A DNA stretch of 60,787 bases from Candidatus Poseidoniales archaeon (GCA_012959275.1 DUDM01000058.1:367-61153), one strand, 5' to 3'; shown: positions 27,142 through 36,600, counted from the first letter of the stretch. The notes: a model not told the origin generated them from the sequence alone. Program-made: numbers and translations.

Positions 27142-29343
27142 ATGGTACCCAAAAATGTGGATGACCCGAAGCCCTGTCGGGAGCAAGATTTGGGTAAATT
27201 TGAAGTCATACATAGGGATGGTATAGCCAAGTTAGGGCGGTTACATACCGCTCATGGTCCACTCCATACCCCCGCTCTTCTGCCGGTGATAAACCCAAAT
27301 ATACGGACGATTGAGCCACGGGAGTTATGGGATAATTGGGGTATTGAAGGGCTTATCACAAATTCATATATTATATGGAAACATGAAAAATTAAGTGTTC
27401 CCGCACAAAAATTGGGAGTTCACAAATTACTTGATTTTCCAGGAGTTATAGTCTGTGACTCTGGCACATTCCAATCCTACATCTATGGGGATGTAGAGGT
27501 TGGAGTTGAAGAGATAATAGAGTTTCAAAAATCCATTGGAGTCGATGTTGCGACCATGCTCGATGTCTTTGGTCGACCTGATATGACACGTCAACAGATG
27601 ATGGAGGCGGTTGAAACTACCATCGAAAGGGCTGAACCTTCCATCAATGCTGCAGAAGGTATGATGCTAAATGGGCCAATTCAAGGTGGCCTAGAATGGG
27701 ATTTAAGGCAGCGCTCCGCTCAACAAATGTCAAAGTATGACTTTGCAATTCACCCAATAGGTGGAATCGTTCCTATAATGGAACAGCACCGATATTTGGA
27801 ATTGACAAAAATAATGTTAGCATCTATACCGCACTTACCAGCCAGTCGTCCAGTGCACCTCTTTGGTTGTGGGCATCCAATGTTATTCCCGATGGCTGTA
27901 GCATTAGGGGCTGACCTCTTTGACTCGGCGGCTTATGCATTATTTGCCAAGGATGACAGATTATTGTTGCCTTGGGGTACAGTCAAATTAGAAAATCTAG
28001 AATATTGGCCATTGCTCACACCTAGCCTTCATGGTTGGACTCCTTCGCAAGTGCGAGATTTAGGCAAGGAGGAGAGAACTGCTTTACTTGCAAGATTCAA
28101 TATGGATGTTACTGTTGCAGAGTTAAATCGCTGTAGACAGGCAGTAAAAGATGGCACCATATGGGAATTAACCGAAATGCGAAGCCATCAACATCCGGCA
28201 TTAAGAGAAGCTTATCAGTGGTTAATTACCGCGCCAAGTGAAAATTTTGGCTTCCATAACGATGATGGATTAGTACTCAGTGAAAGTGATGCAAGTAGAG
28301 AGCACGGTAGCGAATACGGCATCTGGGAAGGAGCCTGGGAATGGGTGATTGATTCAACTTCGCAACAACGAGATGGTGGCGTAAGTTGGCTTGGTCCAGA
28401 AAGCCACGAACGGCCGTGGGTAGAGGTCGCCCGTCGCCTTCTCCATAGTCGTTGGAGAACTTCAACACAAAGTGAAGAAGTTTTGATTCTTCATGGCCGC
28501 TCAGGTCCATGGCGGGATAGGATCGGGAATATAGTTTGTAGAATCAAAGCGAAAATGCCTGATTTGGAAGTCCTAATCCAAACTCCCTTTGGATTACTTC
28601 CTTGGTCGCTGGAAGACGTCAATCCATTTGCCCATGTTGAAGGCCCAAGTTGGTTACATAGGCGCAGACCAGATTTACGCTGGTGCGCTAATGAGTTATC
28701 CCGACTTGGATTATCAGGAAAGAAAATAATTCTCTTTGACATGGCAACTGCGGACATGAAGGAGACGTTGAAAGAAGCGCTACCAAGTTTGACATTGGAT
28801 GCAGATACTGATGAATTGGTAGTCTTTGAATTAGAAAGAGAACAGGCTATTTCCAAACTCTCTCTCTTTGCAAACATCCATGCAGAAGTTTGTCGTAATG
28901 CATTGACAGGGTGTCAGTTCATTCACAGTCGTACCCGTAGAGTGAAGAATATCTTGCTCCAAGATGGTAGGCACATCGCATCTCCCCGCCTAACTGATGG
29001 TGGCCTTAGTCTAACAGAAGTAGGGGCCAAATGGGCCCATAATTTGCGTACTGCCCCTGTACCTGCGGGTTTTGAATGTCAGAGAATTGAAGAAAATGTT
29101 TCACAAGGTCCACCTTGGGTAGTAATTGAGGATGATGCCGTTCCATTCATCAGAGATGGGCGCAATGTATTCCATGGATTTATTACCGCTGTTGATGCTT
29201 GGTTAAGACCTGGGGCTTCTTGTTTGATTGTCAATTCCAAAGGTGAACTTATTGCTCATGGAATCAGCAAGGCGGCACCAAAAGAAATGGCTGAATTGAA
29301 AAAAGGTATTGCGGTTCGAACGAGAGATGGAATCAAGGTCTGA
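27142..29343 (+). CDS. tgtA: Archaeosine tRNA-guanine transglycosylase-like protein with PUA domain, zinc site lost
   Basis: A 733-residue protein, longer than the ~580 residues of typical archaeal TGT. Residues about 20-330 are the TGT barrel: Asp106 in C-D-S-G-T-F-Q, the substrate loop around M-L-D-V-F-G-R-P-D, and Asp261 in A-D-L-F-D-S-A-A-Y-A-L are kept. The zinc motif normally P-C-x-C-P-x-C reads P-L-L-T-P-S-L at 290-296, and the later His of H-N-L is Phe319, so all four ligands are missing. Residues about 440-560 resemble the DUF5591/ArcS-like region (Q-T-P-F-G-L-L-P-W-S-L-E), but without the P-C and K-P-Y catalytic residues known in ArcS. The C-terminal ~80 residues form a PUA domain. 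The expected role is preQ0 insertion at tRNA G15; activity without zinc is doubtful. Confidence 0.85.
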   Translation: MVPKNVDDPKPCREQDLGKFEVIHRDGIAKLGRLHTAHGPLHTPALLPVINPNIRTIEPRELWDNWGIEGLITNSYIIWKHEKLSVPAQKLGVHKLLDFPGVIVCDSGTFQSYIYGDVEVGVEEIIEFQKSIGVDVATMLDVFGRPDMTRQQMMEAVETTIERAEPSINAAEGMMLNGPIQGGLEWDLRQRSAQQMSKYDFAIHPIGGIVPIMEQHRYLELTKIMLASIPHLPASRPVHLFGCGHPMLFPMAVALGADLFDSAAYALFAKDDRLLLPWGTVKLENLEYWPLLTPSLHGWTPSQVRDLGKEERTALLARFNMDVTVAELNRCRQAVKDGTIWELTEMRSHQHPALREAYQWLITAPSENFGFHNDDGLVLSESDASREHGSEYGIWEGAWEWVIDSTSQQRDGGVSWLGPESHERPWVEVARRLLHSRWRTSTQSEEVLILHGRSGPWRDRIGNIVCRIKAKMPDLEVLIQTPFGLLPWSLEDVNPFAHVEGPSWLHRRRPDLRWCANELSRLGLSGKKIILFDMATADMKETLKEALPSLTLDADTDELVVFELEREQAISKLSLFANIHAEVCRNALTGCQFIHSRTRRVKNILLQDGRHIASPRLTDGGLSLTEVGAKWAHNLRTAPVPAGFECQRIEENVSQGPPWVVIEDDAVPFIRDGRNVFHGFITAVDAWLRPGASCLIVNSKGELIAHGISKAAPKEMAELKKGIAVRTRDGIKV

Positions 29344-29407
29344 GGCCATACGAGCAGATGAAAATTTGAAGGTGTATGGCAGACCACGGCAAAATAGGGT
29401 GGCTGCA

Positions 29408-30406
29408 ATGGTGGAAAATGTCATCCAAACTAATTCATTGACTAAAGCCTACGGACCACACATTGCCTTGGATTCTATGAACCTCAAGGTACAGCATGGA
29501 GCAACCGGCTTACTTGGCCCGAATGGAGCCGGAAAATCCACCCTCATCAAGACCCTCCTCGGATTGATTACAGCAACAGAAGGGGAAGGGGAAGTTCTAG
29601 GTTTCAACATACGAACAGAAGGAGAGGAAATTCGCAAAAGAATTGGCTATATGCCAGAATATGATTGCCTCGACCCAAGATTGAGTGCGGTTGACCAAAT
29701 CAAATACTCTGGTGAATTACTTGGAATGAATCCAAGCGTTGCAACTCAACGAGCCCATGAGGTTTTGGAATATGTGGGCCTGAGGGACCAAAGATATCGC
29801 GAGATCGGTACTTTTTCAACCGGTATGGCTCAAGCAGCAAAACTTGCTACTTCGATCATCCATGACCCGCAATTACTGATTGCCGATGAACCAACCAATG
29901 GTCTTGATACTCAAGCCCGTGATTTCATGTTAGGTACAGTCACACAAATTGTTCAGGAAGGTGGTCGCAGCATGTTGATGGCAAGCCACTTAATGGATGA
30001 TGTAGAGAAAGTATGTTCGCGTATTGTAATGCTACACAAGGGTAAATTAATCGCCCAAGGAAGAATTGAGGACCTCAAAGGCATTGACCAAGAAATAGAA
30101 GTTCATGCCTGGGGTGGAGCCACAAAACTAGAACAAGAATTGAATAATTCAGGTTTGAAAGTCAGAAGAACAGGTAGAGTTTTGCGAATCATCAAAGACG
30201 ATGATGATGCCTATTCAACTATTGTTGAAGCAGCAACAAAGACAGGTTGCCAAATACGCAGAATGCATGACCATGAACCGAGTCTCGAAGATCTTTTTCT
30301 CGTAATCATGGAACGACTTGGTTATGAGGTGAAAAGTTCAGAGGACCTACTCGCAACTGGTCCAAGTGCTCGTAAAGTTGATGCCCCAGAGGAGTTGAAG
30401 GGATGA
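29408..30406 (+). CDS. ABC exporter ATPase (first)
   Basis: A 332-residue ABC ATPase of the type that pairs with ABC-2 permeases. Walker A G-P-N-G-A-G-K-S-T, a signature with F-S-T-G-M-A-Q in place of LSGGQ, Walker B L-L-I-A-D-E-P-T-N-G-L-D and switch His in A-S-H-L. The last ~90 residues form the extension common in drug, sodium or polysaccharide exporters. ATG 29408 (M-V-E-N-V-I-Q) is chosen; the frame runs back to 29309, inside tgtA. Its stop overlaps the next start as ATGA. It belongs to a four-gene export system to 33751. Confidence 0.88.
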   Translation: MVENVIQTNSLTKAYGPHIALDSMNLKVQHGATGLLGPNGAGKSTLIKTLLGLITATEGEGEVLGFNIRTEGEEIRKRIGYMPEYDCLDPRLSAVDQIKYSGELLGMNPSVATQRAHEVLEYVGLRDQRYREIGTFSTGMAQAAKLATSIIHDPQLLIADEPTNGLDTQARDFMLGTVTQIVQEGGRSMLMASHLMDDVEKVCSRIVMLHKGKLIAQGRIEDLKGIDQEIEVHAWGGATKLEQELNNSGLKVRRTGRVLRIIKDDDDAYSTIVEAATKTGCQIRRMHDHEPSLEDLFLVIMERLGYEVKSSEDLLATGPSARKVDAPEELKG

Positions 30407-31428
30407 GCGAGGATGTCGATGCAGAATTCCTCGGCCAAGAGGGCTTAGCAGTCACTGGCAAGGCTCGTATGGAAGCCGCTTACGGGTCAGGAGATGGTGA
30501 TGAGGAATTAACCGCCCAAGTTGCTCAGTCAAGTGTTGTTGGGGGAACAATCTTTGAGCAAAAATACCGGCCATGGAGGGGTGAATTAAACCCTCGCTGG
30601 ATGAGAAATTGGTCTATACTTAGGCATCATTTACTAGGCATCGTAAAGAAAGGACACAAGCCATGGGGCTGGCCAATGAGGATGGCGCTACTATCCTGCT
30701 TCTTTGTGGCGATGGGAGACCTTAGCCTAGCATTCCTAGGAACAGTGATTGGAGATAGCGATATTTATCGCTTATTCGGCGTTAGTCGAGGAAATCTCTA
30801 CGGGCATGTTCTAGGGTTTTTCCCTCGTAATGCTATTTGCTTTCCAGTTATAACGGCGCTATTAATTGGGGGAATGATAAGTGACGATAGGCGCCACGGC
30901 ACTAGTGCTGTGTATTTTTCAAGACCTATTAATAGACGCGATTATACTGCTATGAAATTCATCTCAATAGCGGTAATATTGGGACTCCTAATTGTCGGCA
31001 CACTAGTACTTTATTACGTTGGAGATATATTGATGAGAGGCGAAGGCTGGGCTTGGTTGATAGATACATTTCCTGCCTTTTTATTAGCGGCATTAGCGGG
31101 AACGATTCTAGTTTTTACCTACACTAGTATTGGCCTTGCTCTTTCTAGCGTTAGCCAAGGGCGCTTCTTCCCTGCTGTCGCATTCATGGCGATTATTCTT
31201 GGTAGCAAATTGCTTGCCTTCCTTGTTTGGCAATTATTTGAACGAAGCGTCATCTATCTGATTTCTCCATATGATGTTGTTGCACATATTGGACAATCAT
31301 TATTGGGATTATCATCTGATTATTCCCACCCTTGGACATGGAGTTTGGTGTCAATGTTATTGATGAATGCAACCGCTCTCTATGTACTAACTTCTCGAAT
31401 CGCCTCAATGGAGGTTAGCAGAGAATGA
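30403..31428 (+). CDS. ABC-2 type permease (first)
   Basis: A 341-residue membrane protein. About 85 polar residues, including an acidic start (S-E-D-V-D-A-E-F), precede six hydrophobic segments. The stretch S-R-P-I-N-R-R-D-Y-T-A-M-K after the second segment matches the conserved cytoplasmic motif of ABC-2 permeases. Its start overlaps the first ATPase stop (ATGA), and its end overlaps the start of the second ATPase in the same way, so these are translated together. The substrate is unknown. Confidence 0.82.
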   Translation: MSEDVDAEFLGQEGLAVTGKARMEAAYGSGDGDEELTAQVAQSSVVGGTIFEQKYRPWRGELNPRWMRNWSILRHHLLGIVKKGHKPWGWPMRMALLSCFFVAMGDLSLAFLGTVIGDSDIYRLFGVSRGNLYGHVLGFFPRNAICFPVITALLIGGMISDDRRHGTSAVYFSRPINRRDYTAMKFISIAVILGLLIVGTLVLYYVGDILMRGEGWAWLIDTFPAFLLAALAGTILVFTYTSIGLALSSVSQGRFFPAVAFMAIILGSKLLAFLVWQLFERSVIYLISPYDVVAHIGQSLLGLSSDYSHPWTWSLVSMLLMNATALYVLTSRIASMEVSRE

Positions 31429-32405
31429 TTCCTGATATGTCCCAGCAAGGGGGGGATGAGCCAATTGCGCAAGCAGATTCCCCAGCCATTTTACTTGACC
31501 ATGTCAGCAAATGGTATGGTCAAGTCGTTGGATTAAATGATGTTAGTATCGCAATTAGTGGAGGGGTTACTGGTGTCCTTGGAATGAATGGTGCAGGGAA
31601 ATCTACCCTTTTCAAATTATTATGCGGACGAATTAAACCCAATCAAGGAACTCTTCGTTTATTTGGAATTAATCCGTGGCAAAGCACTTCGCCATTTTCA
31701 AAAATCGGTTATGTTTCGGAATCTGAACGCCTCCATGATTGGATGACTGGGCTTGAATTTGTATCCACATTCGCAAGACTGCATGGTTTGAGCCGAGAAG
31801 AAGCAGTGAAACAAGCAGAAAGAGTTATCGAATTCGTTGGCTTAACTGATGTAATGAATAAAAGAATTGGCAAATACAGCAAAGGAATGAGGCAACGGAT
31901 AAAAATCGCCCACGCTTTGGTTAATGACCCTGAACTTATCATCCTCGACGAGCCTTTGCAAGGGTGCGACCCATTGGCTAGAACTACTATAATGAATGTC
32001 ATAAGAGAACTTGGAGCACAAGGAAGAACAGTTCTCGTCAGTAGCCATATTCTTCAAGAAATTGAGAGAATAACAGAACAAATAGTGATTCTCCACAGAG
32101 GCCGCCTATTGGCATTAGGAAACTTACATGCCATCCGCTCAATGCTAGATGAACACCCTCATAGTATCAGGTTGACCTGTGATAATCCTCGCGGTATTGC
32201 CCACGCACTGGTTGAAAATGATTTAGTTGATGGTTTAGTTTTTGAAAGTGATGAATCATTGGTCATTAAAACCCACCACTTAGGAGACATGCACGCACAA
32301 CTACCCGCGGTAATTCATGAAAGTGGAGTTCGAGTTACCGGCATTGATAACCCCGATGACAATCTTGAATCTATCCTCCAATACTTGACGCGAGGTGATT
32401 CATAA
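31425..32405 (+). CDS. ABC exporter ATPase (second)
   Basis: A 326-residue ABC ATPase, clearly a paralogue of the one at 29408. Walker A is G-M-N-G-A-G-K-S-T, the signature Y-S-K-G-M-R-Q-R, and Walker B L-I-I-L-D-E-P-L-Q-G-C-D, in which G-C-D replaces the usual G-L-D. The C-terminal domain is of the ABC-2 exporter type. The stop TAA shares its last base with the ATG of the following permease (TAATG). Two different ATPases plus two different permeases suggest a heterodimeric transporter. Confidence 0.88.
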   Translation: MIPDMSQQGGDEPIAQADSPAILLDHVSKWYGQVVGLNDVSIAISGGVTGVLGMNGAGKSTLFKLLCGRIKPNQGTLRLFGINPWQSTSPFSKIGYVSESERLHDWMTGLEFVSTFARLHGLSREEAVKQAERVIEFVGLTDVMNKRIGKYSKGMRQRIKIAHALVNDPELIILDEPLQGCDPLARTTIMNVIRELGAQGRTVLVSSHILQEIERITEQIVILHRGRLLALGNLHAIRSMLDEHPHSIRLTCDNPRGIAHALVENDLVDGLVFESDESLVIKTHHLGDMHAQLPAVIHESGVRVTGIDNPDDNLESILQYLTRGDS

Positions 32406-33751
32406 TGACTGAGAAGAAATCTCGATACAGCGGTGTCGATAAGAAGGCAGCAGCCTTGACAGGTTTTACAATCCGTCAAATGCGCACCAAGTTATCAACA
32501 TGGGCAGTGATGGGGGTTGGAATGCTTGCTATTTTGATGGTCTTACTTTTCCATGTTGATGCTCAGACAAGAACAATCGAGGACATTGACAATGACTTGG
32601 ACTCCTATGACTTCGATGGCGATGGTTATCCAAACGGGCAGGAAGTAAGATGGTTAACCGATATTCGGGACCCCGATGACCACCCCGGCTTAATCAATTC
32701 AAGCATTACCCCAGATGACCCTTCTCTCTACATTAATGAAGATGGATTCGATTGGGATATTGATTCAAGTAGCCTTCAAAGTGTCGGCAAAGACGACGAT
32801 GGTGATTGTGAACATCCCGAAGCAGGTGAAATGGTTACCGATAGTCAAAAAGACAGCAATGGTAATGGAATTCCTTGTGACATTCAAGTTCGTTGGTCTG
32901 AAATTGAGGGCAAATGGCAGAGCAAATCTGACATTGGAGTGGATGAAGACCCAGATGAGGATGAGTATTTTCATGAGGCTATGCATCGCGCCTTTATTAT
33001 CGGCTTTGGCAAAGTTGGATTTGTTTTATTGATTGGAATATTTTTACCATTATTCCTCGCAACAGGATTAATCCGTCAGGAAATAGAAAATGAGACCTTA
33101 CACTATCTCGTCAGCAAACCGATTCATAGAGCAGAAGTTTTGATTTATCGCCTGCTTGGATTCCTTGCGATAGCAATTCCCTATATTGCAATTTTAGTGA
33201 TTTTAAGTGCTTTGGTGGTTGGATTTGCCGCCCCTGGTGATTCATTTTTTAGAATACAAGATTTAGGAATATGGCTTGGAATAATGTTGGCATCTTGGTT
33301 GATGGTGATAGTTTATGGAGCAATATTCATGGTCTTTGGAATGGTTCACCGATTTGGAATGATTGCTGCTATTATTTTGGGAGTATGGGAATTCGTCTTG
33401 GCGATGATTACCTTAGCAGACCCAAGTCTATTCATTGCACGGTTGTCGGTGGTATTCTGGGGGATGACAATCGTAGATGCTTGTGCATCGATGATATATC
33501 CCAATACTCCGCTTCTGATTGCTCAAGGAAGGTCGATCTCTGGGGGGGATGATTTTAGCGCTCTAACGGGCTATATTTCCTCACCAAATAATTTACCTGG
33601 AACCGAGGCCTTGAATTCTTTCTGGAATTCTCCATCCCTAGGATTTAGTCCATTCATCACATTGCTAATATCAGTATTCGTATTATTGGCAATGATGATT
33701 TCAATGCTATTCATTGGGCAAGCCATTTTCAAGGGCAAGGAAATCTCCTGA
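32405..33751 (+). CDS. ABC-2 type permease with large acidic Ca-binding-like outer loop
   Basis: A 448-residue permease. The first hydrophobic segment (about 35-52) is followed by an insertion of about 140 residues, very rich in Asp, before the remaining five segments. The insertion holds a TSP3/EF-hand-like D-F-D-G-D-G-Y-P-N-G-Q-E and an Excalibur-like pair with D-D-D-G-D-C and D-S-N-G-N-G-I-P-C-D, both calcium-binding types in known families. The rest is ABC-2-like, with S-K-P-I-H-R-A-E-V in the cytoplasmic loop. The loop should face outside. It could sense calcium or contact the cell surface; this is inference. Confidence 0.82.
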   Translation: MTEKKSRYSGVDKKAAALTGFTIRQMRTKLSTWAVMGVGMLAILMVLLFHVDAQTRTIEDIDNDLDSYDFDGDGYPNGQEVRWLTDIRDPDDHPGLINSSITPDDPSLYINEDGFDWDIDSSSLQSVGKDDDGDCEHPEAGEMVTDSQKDSNGNGIPCDIQVRWSEIEGKWQSKSDIGVDEDPDEDEYFHEAMHRAFIIGFGKVGFVLLIGIFLPLFLATGLIRQEIENETLHYLVSKPIHRAEVLIYRLLGFLAIAIPYIAILVILSALVVGFAAPGDSFFRIQDLGIWLGIMLASWLMVIVYGAIFMVFGMVHRFGMIAAIILGVWEFVLAMITLADPSLFIARLSVVFWGMTIVDACASMIYPNTPLLIAQGRSISGGDDFSALTGYISSPNNLPGTEALNSFWNSPSLGFSPFITLLISVFVLLAMMISMLFIGQAIFKGKEIS

Positions 33752-33760
33752 GGGCATATT

Positions 33761-34927
33761 ATGCAACGCTTTGAAGGACCTCTACAGGACCTTTGGTCAA
33801 TGGACCGAGATAGCCCAATCCATAGGCTGACTTGGGATTGGTGGTGGTGGCTGGTTATGTTAGAGCCTGAAAAGGTCAAAGGCGGTAAGCAATTGATGGT
33901 TCTATGGTCGAGTAAAGATACCCGCAATATAGATGTTAATTTCCAGCCTTGGGAAAGTGAAGGTAGAGCCAATGTTGGGAAGCAAGGCAGTGTTCTGTCT
34001 GGCATGGTCGCATCATGGTGGTGGGATGGTGAGAAGATGTGGGAGCCAATTCGCCTTCAGTCTTGTAGAATGGCAGTTATTGATGGCACAAAGGAACTAT
34101 GGAAAAATTGTGATAATAGTGCAGCAGGTGCAATCATACCATTGCTAAAGGATGATTTGTCAATGGGGCTGGATTCTAAATCAGAGAAATTTTGGTTGAA
34201 TTTGAAATCATCGGAGCAGTCAGGTGGCCCATCTTTCAAAATCGAAATGACTCCTTGGCACCAAGCAGTATCAACTTTGAGAACAGCAGGTTCGGAATAT
34301 GGTGGTGGCCTAGGGTATGAAATTAATCGCCTGCATGGAGCCAAAGCAAAGGCGCTTGTGAATGGAATAGAATCTGAAGGTACAGCCTATTTGCAAAGGG
34401 TTCGAGTTCAGGCTCCAGCCGTACCGTGGTATTGGGGAATGCTGCATTTTTCCGATGGTTCATACCTTGATTGGTTCTTGCCTCATGTTTCTTTGTCGAT
34501 GACAAGGAAATCCGACAGGCCTTGGCCGATGCGCCACATTGGCCATATTTCTGTATCTCAAGGTGGTATTTGGCATGATAGAAAAAGAGAGAGAAGTGAA
34601 ACTTTCAATCGATGTTCTGTGACTTTGATTCCTTCGAAGAATACAGAAGGTGATGAAGGCCACAGTCCACAGGCTCCATTGCCAATTTTTGAAGTTGCAT
34701 TAGAAAACGGCAGAACTTCGATAAAACTTCGTGCCAAAGCCAAAGCAAGAGCACATTTTAGATTCGATCAACCAACCCGCGCGGGGATGATTAGCCACTT
34801 GACTTACAATGAATATCCTCTTGAGTTAGAAAAAATCATTATCGAAGATGAAAAAGGCCGCAGAACACTCTCACAATGGGAATGGGTAATGGGTAATGGC
34901 GAGCATAGTTGGGGCCTATTACACTGA
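33761..34927 (+). CDS. Tryptophan-rich protein of unknown function, possible lipocalin/AttH-like barrel
   Basis: A 388-residue soluble protein without signal peptide, unusually rich in Trp (D-W-W-W-W-L near the start, S-W-W-W-D-G-E). The alternating pattern and segments such as V-P-W-Y-W-G-M-L-H-F-S-D-G-S and T-Y-N-E-Y-P recall the large beta-barrels of the AttH/CrtC/tocopherol-cyclase group, which act on lipids and terpenoids. The match is weak and by eye only. It lies 9 bp after the second permease, so it may belong to the export operon, for example handling a lipid substrate. Confidence 0.6.
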   Translation: MQRFEGPLQDLWSMDRDSPIHRLTWDWWWWLVMLEPEKVKGGKQLMVLWSSKDTRNIDVNFQPWESEGRANVGKQGSVLSGMVASWWWDGEKMWEPIRLQSCRMAVIDGTKELWKNCDNSAAGAIIPLLKDDLSMGLDSKSEKFWLNLKSSEQSGGPSFKIEMTPWHQAVSTLRTAGSEYGGGLGYEINRLHGAKAKALVNGIESEGTAYLQRVRVQAPAVPWYWGMLHFSDGSYLDWFLPHVSLSMTRKSDRPWPMRHIGHISVSQGGIWHDRKRERSETFNRCSVTLIPSKNTEGDEGHSPQAPLPIFEVALENGRTSIKLRAKAKARAHFRFDQPTRAGMISHLTYNEYPLELEKIIIEDEKGRRTLSQWEWVMGNGEHSWGLLH

Positions 34928-34994
34928 AATTTGGGGCATCGGTGGGAAAACCTTCATTTGGGCCTACGATGGGTTGCGGGCCAAGGTGAGCACC

Positions 34995-36026
34995 ATGAGT
35001 GACGAGGAAACGACAACTGAAGCGGCAGAAGAAGCCAGTCCTGCGCAAGAAGAACCTACACCAACAGCAGCTGTTTCTCCCGATAATAGCAGAGAATTAG
35101 GACAGAAATTTGGCCTTGTATCTGGTGAGGAAATACGCCACGTAGTAAAGCCAAGTATCTTCGCCTTCTGGTCAATGTACATGTTGGGGCTAATCGTATT
35201 GGGCGTTCACATGCTATTCTGGTGGGCTGGAACATTTGACACAAAAGAAGACTCAAGCGTAGTTGTTGACCTAATCCACTTCGCCGCCGACACTGCACCA
35301 ACTGTAACATACACCATGCTGATGCTTGTCGTGCTGTGGTTTAACCGCATGTTGAACGTGGGGACAAGTGGCAAGGGATTCTCTTTCTTGCTATTCTTGA
35401 TTGCACTAATCCCATCCCTGATTGAACTCGATGATGTCTTGGAGTCTTTCGGCATTACCGAGAAGGAAATCCTTCCTAGTTGGCTTGAATATGATTTCTT
35501 CTTAGGGGGAATCGGCTGGTGTGCGTTCATCTTTGTTTTCACATTCTGGACCCAGCGCTCTTACTCCTATGCCATCACATCTCAAGCAGTTATCCTTCAA
35601 CAAGATTTCATGATGAGTCGCTCAAGGCGCAGATTCCTTTATTCAAATGTACAAGAAATCAATGTTAGGCAAGGTGCAATTGGTAAAATATTCAACTTTG
35701 GCTCCGTCATCCCAATGACCAGTACGGGCCTAGGTCTGGAGGAAAGTACCACTGGAATTGCTGCCGGCGCCTCAATTGGTCCAACCGTAGATAAGGATGA
35801 TAGCGCAGCAGAAAAGACTGGCAAGAGATTGATTAAAGCATTCATGGCAATCTTAATGTTCCAGCGGACCAAGAGAACAGTTTCTCAAAACCCAAAGCAT
35901 TGCTTTTTTGGTGTTCACGACCCGTGGGGTTTGGAAACAAGAATCAGTGAAGCAACCGGTGAAGCAAGCGAGTCAGCATTACTGACAAAGATTGCTGACA
36001 AGTTGGACCAGCAAGCTGCACAGTGA
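34995..36026 (+). CDS. Membrane protein with bacterial-type PH domain (DUF304/bPH2)
   Basis: A 343-residue protein. The first ~55 residues are acidic and low-complexity (E-E-T-T-T-E-A-A-E-E-A). Four hydrophobic segments follow (about 60-185). The stretch Y-A-I-T-S-Q-A-V-I-L-Q-Q, then R-R-R-F-L-Y-S-N-V-Q-E-I-N-V-R-Q-G and F-N-F-G-S-V, is the bPH2 (DUF304) signature, interrupted by an insertion rich in Gly and Thr. Function is unknown in this family. ATG 34995 avoids overlap with the previous gene; the frame is open to 34896. Confidence 0.78.
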   Translation: MSDEETTTEAAEEASPAQEEPTPTAAVSPDNSRELGQKFGLVSGEEIRHVVKPSIFAFWSMYMLGLIVLGVHMLFWWAGTFDTKEDSSVVVDLIHFAADTAPTVTYTMLMLVVLWFNRMLNVGTSGKGFSFLLFLIALIPSLIELDDVLESFGITEKEILPSWLEYDFFLGGIGWCAFIFVFTFWTQRSYSYAITSQAVILQQDFMMSRSRRRFLYSNVQEINVRQGAIGKIFNFGSVIPMTSTGLGLEESTTGIAAGASIGPTVDKDDSAAEKTGKRLIKAFMAILMFQRTKRTVSQNPKHCFFGVHDPWGLETRISEATGEASESALLTKIADKLDQQAAQ

Positions 36027-36087
36027 ACTTGGCCTTCCGCCATCTTCATGAAGGCTATTCTCTAGCCACGCTCATCGGGGAATCGAA

Positions 36088-36600
36088 ATGAGCGCAGAAA
36101 TAATGGAACCAGCAATCGAGATGTTTCGCAATGGCGACCTAAAAGGAGCGGTTGAGAAATTAGAAATTATAGCAAAAGAAAACAAAGATGTGGCGATGAT
36201 TCACCATACCTATGCTGAGTTTGCTAACATGTTGAACACAGAAGAACAAGAAGATATAGTTCCTGGAACAAAAATCATGATGTCTTACAAAAAGGCCATG
36301 GAGTTAGACGAAGAAAATGACGAATACATAGCAGATTTCGCTGGCTTCGCTCTTGAATGCCGTAGAATTCCAGTCGCAGTAAAGGAGTTTCAGCGCTATA
36401 GTACTCGCTTGAAGATGGCAGATATTCCTGTTGATGACATACTCTACAATGCAGCCCGCAATATCGTTGATACCATTGAAGTCATTGACCCAGAAAAGAA
36501 AAATCCAATGGTCCAACCATGGATTAAGCAAGCACTTGAATGGGCTGTGGGCGGACTTGGCTACGAAGTCGATGCAGCCATTGAGATTCTAAAGGAGTGA
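36088..36600 (+). CDS. TPR-like helical repeat protein
   Basis: A 170-residue all-helical protein. A first TPR-like pair is M-F-R-N-G-D-L-K-G-A-V-E-K-L; a later unit has S-Y-K-K-A-M-E-L-D-E-E-N-D-E-Y and I-A-D-F-A-G-F-A-L. TPRs bind other proteins, so this may be an adaptor. There is no signal peptide or membrane segment. It precedes truA by 7 bp, and the two are probably co-transcribed. No specific partner can be named. Confidence 0.7.
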   Translation: MSAEIMEPAIEMFRNGDLKGAVEKLEIIAKENKDVAMIHHTYAEFANMLNTEEQEDIVPGTKIMMSYKKAMELDEENDEYIADFAGFALECRRIPVAVKEFQRYSTRLKMADIPVDDILYNAARNIVDTIEVIDPEKKNPMVQPWIKQALEWAVGGLGYEVDAAIEILKE

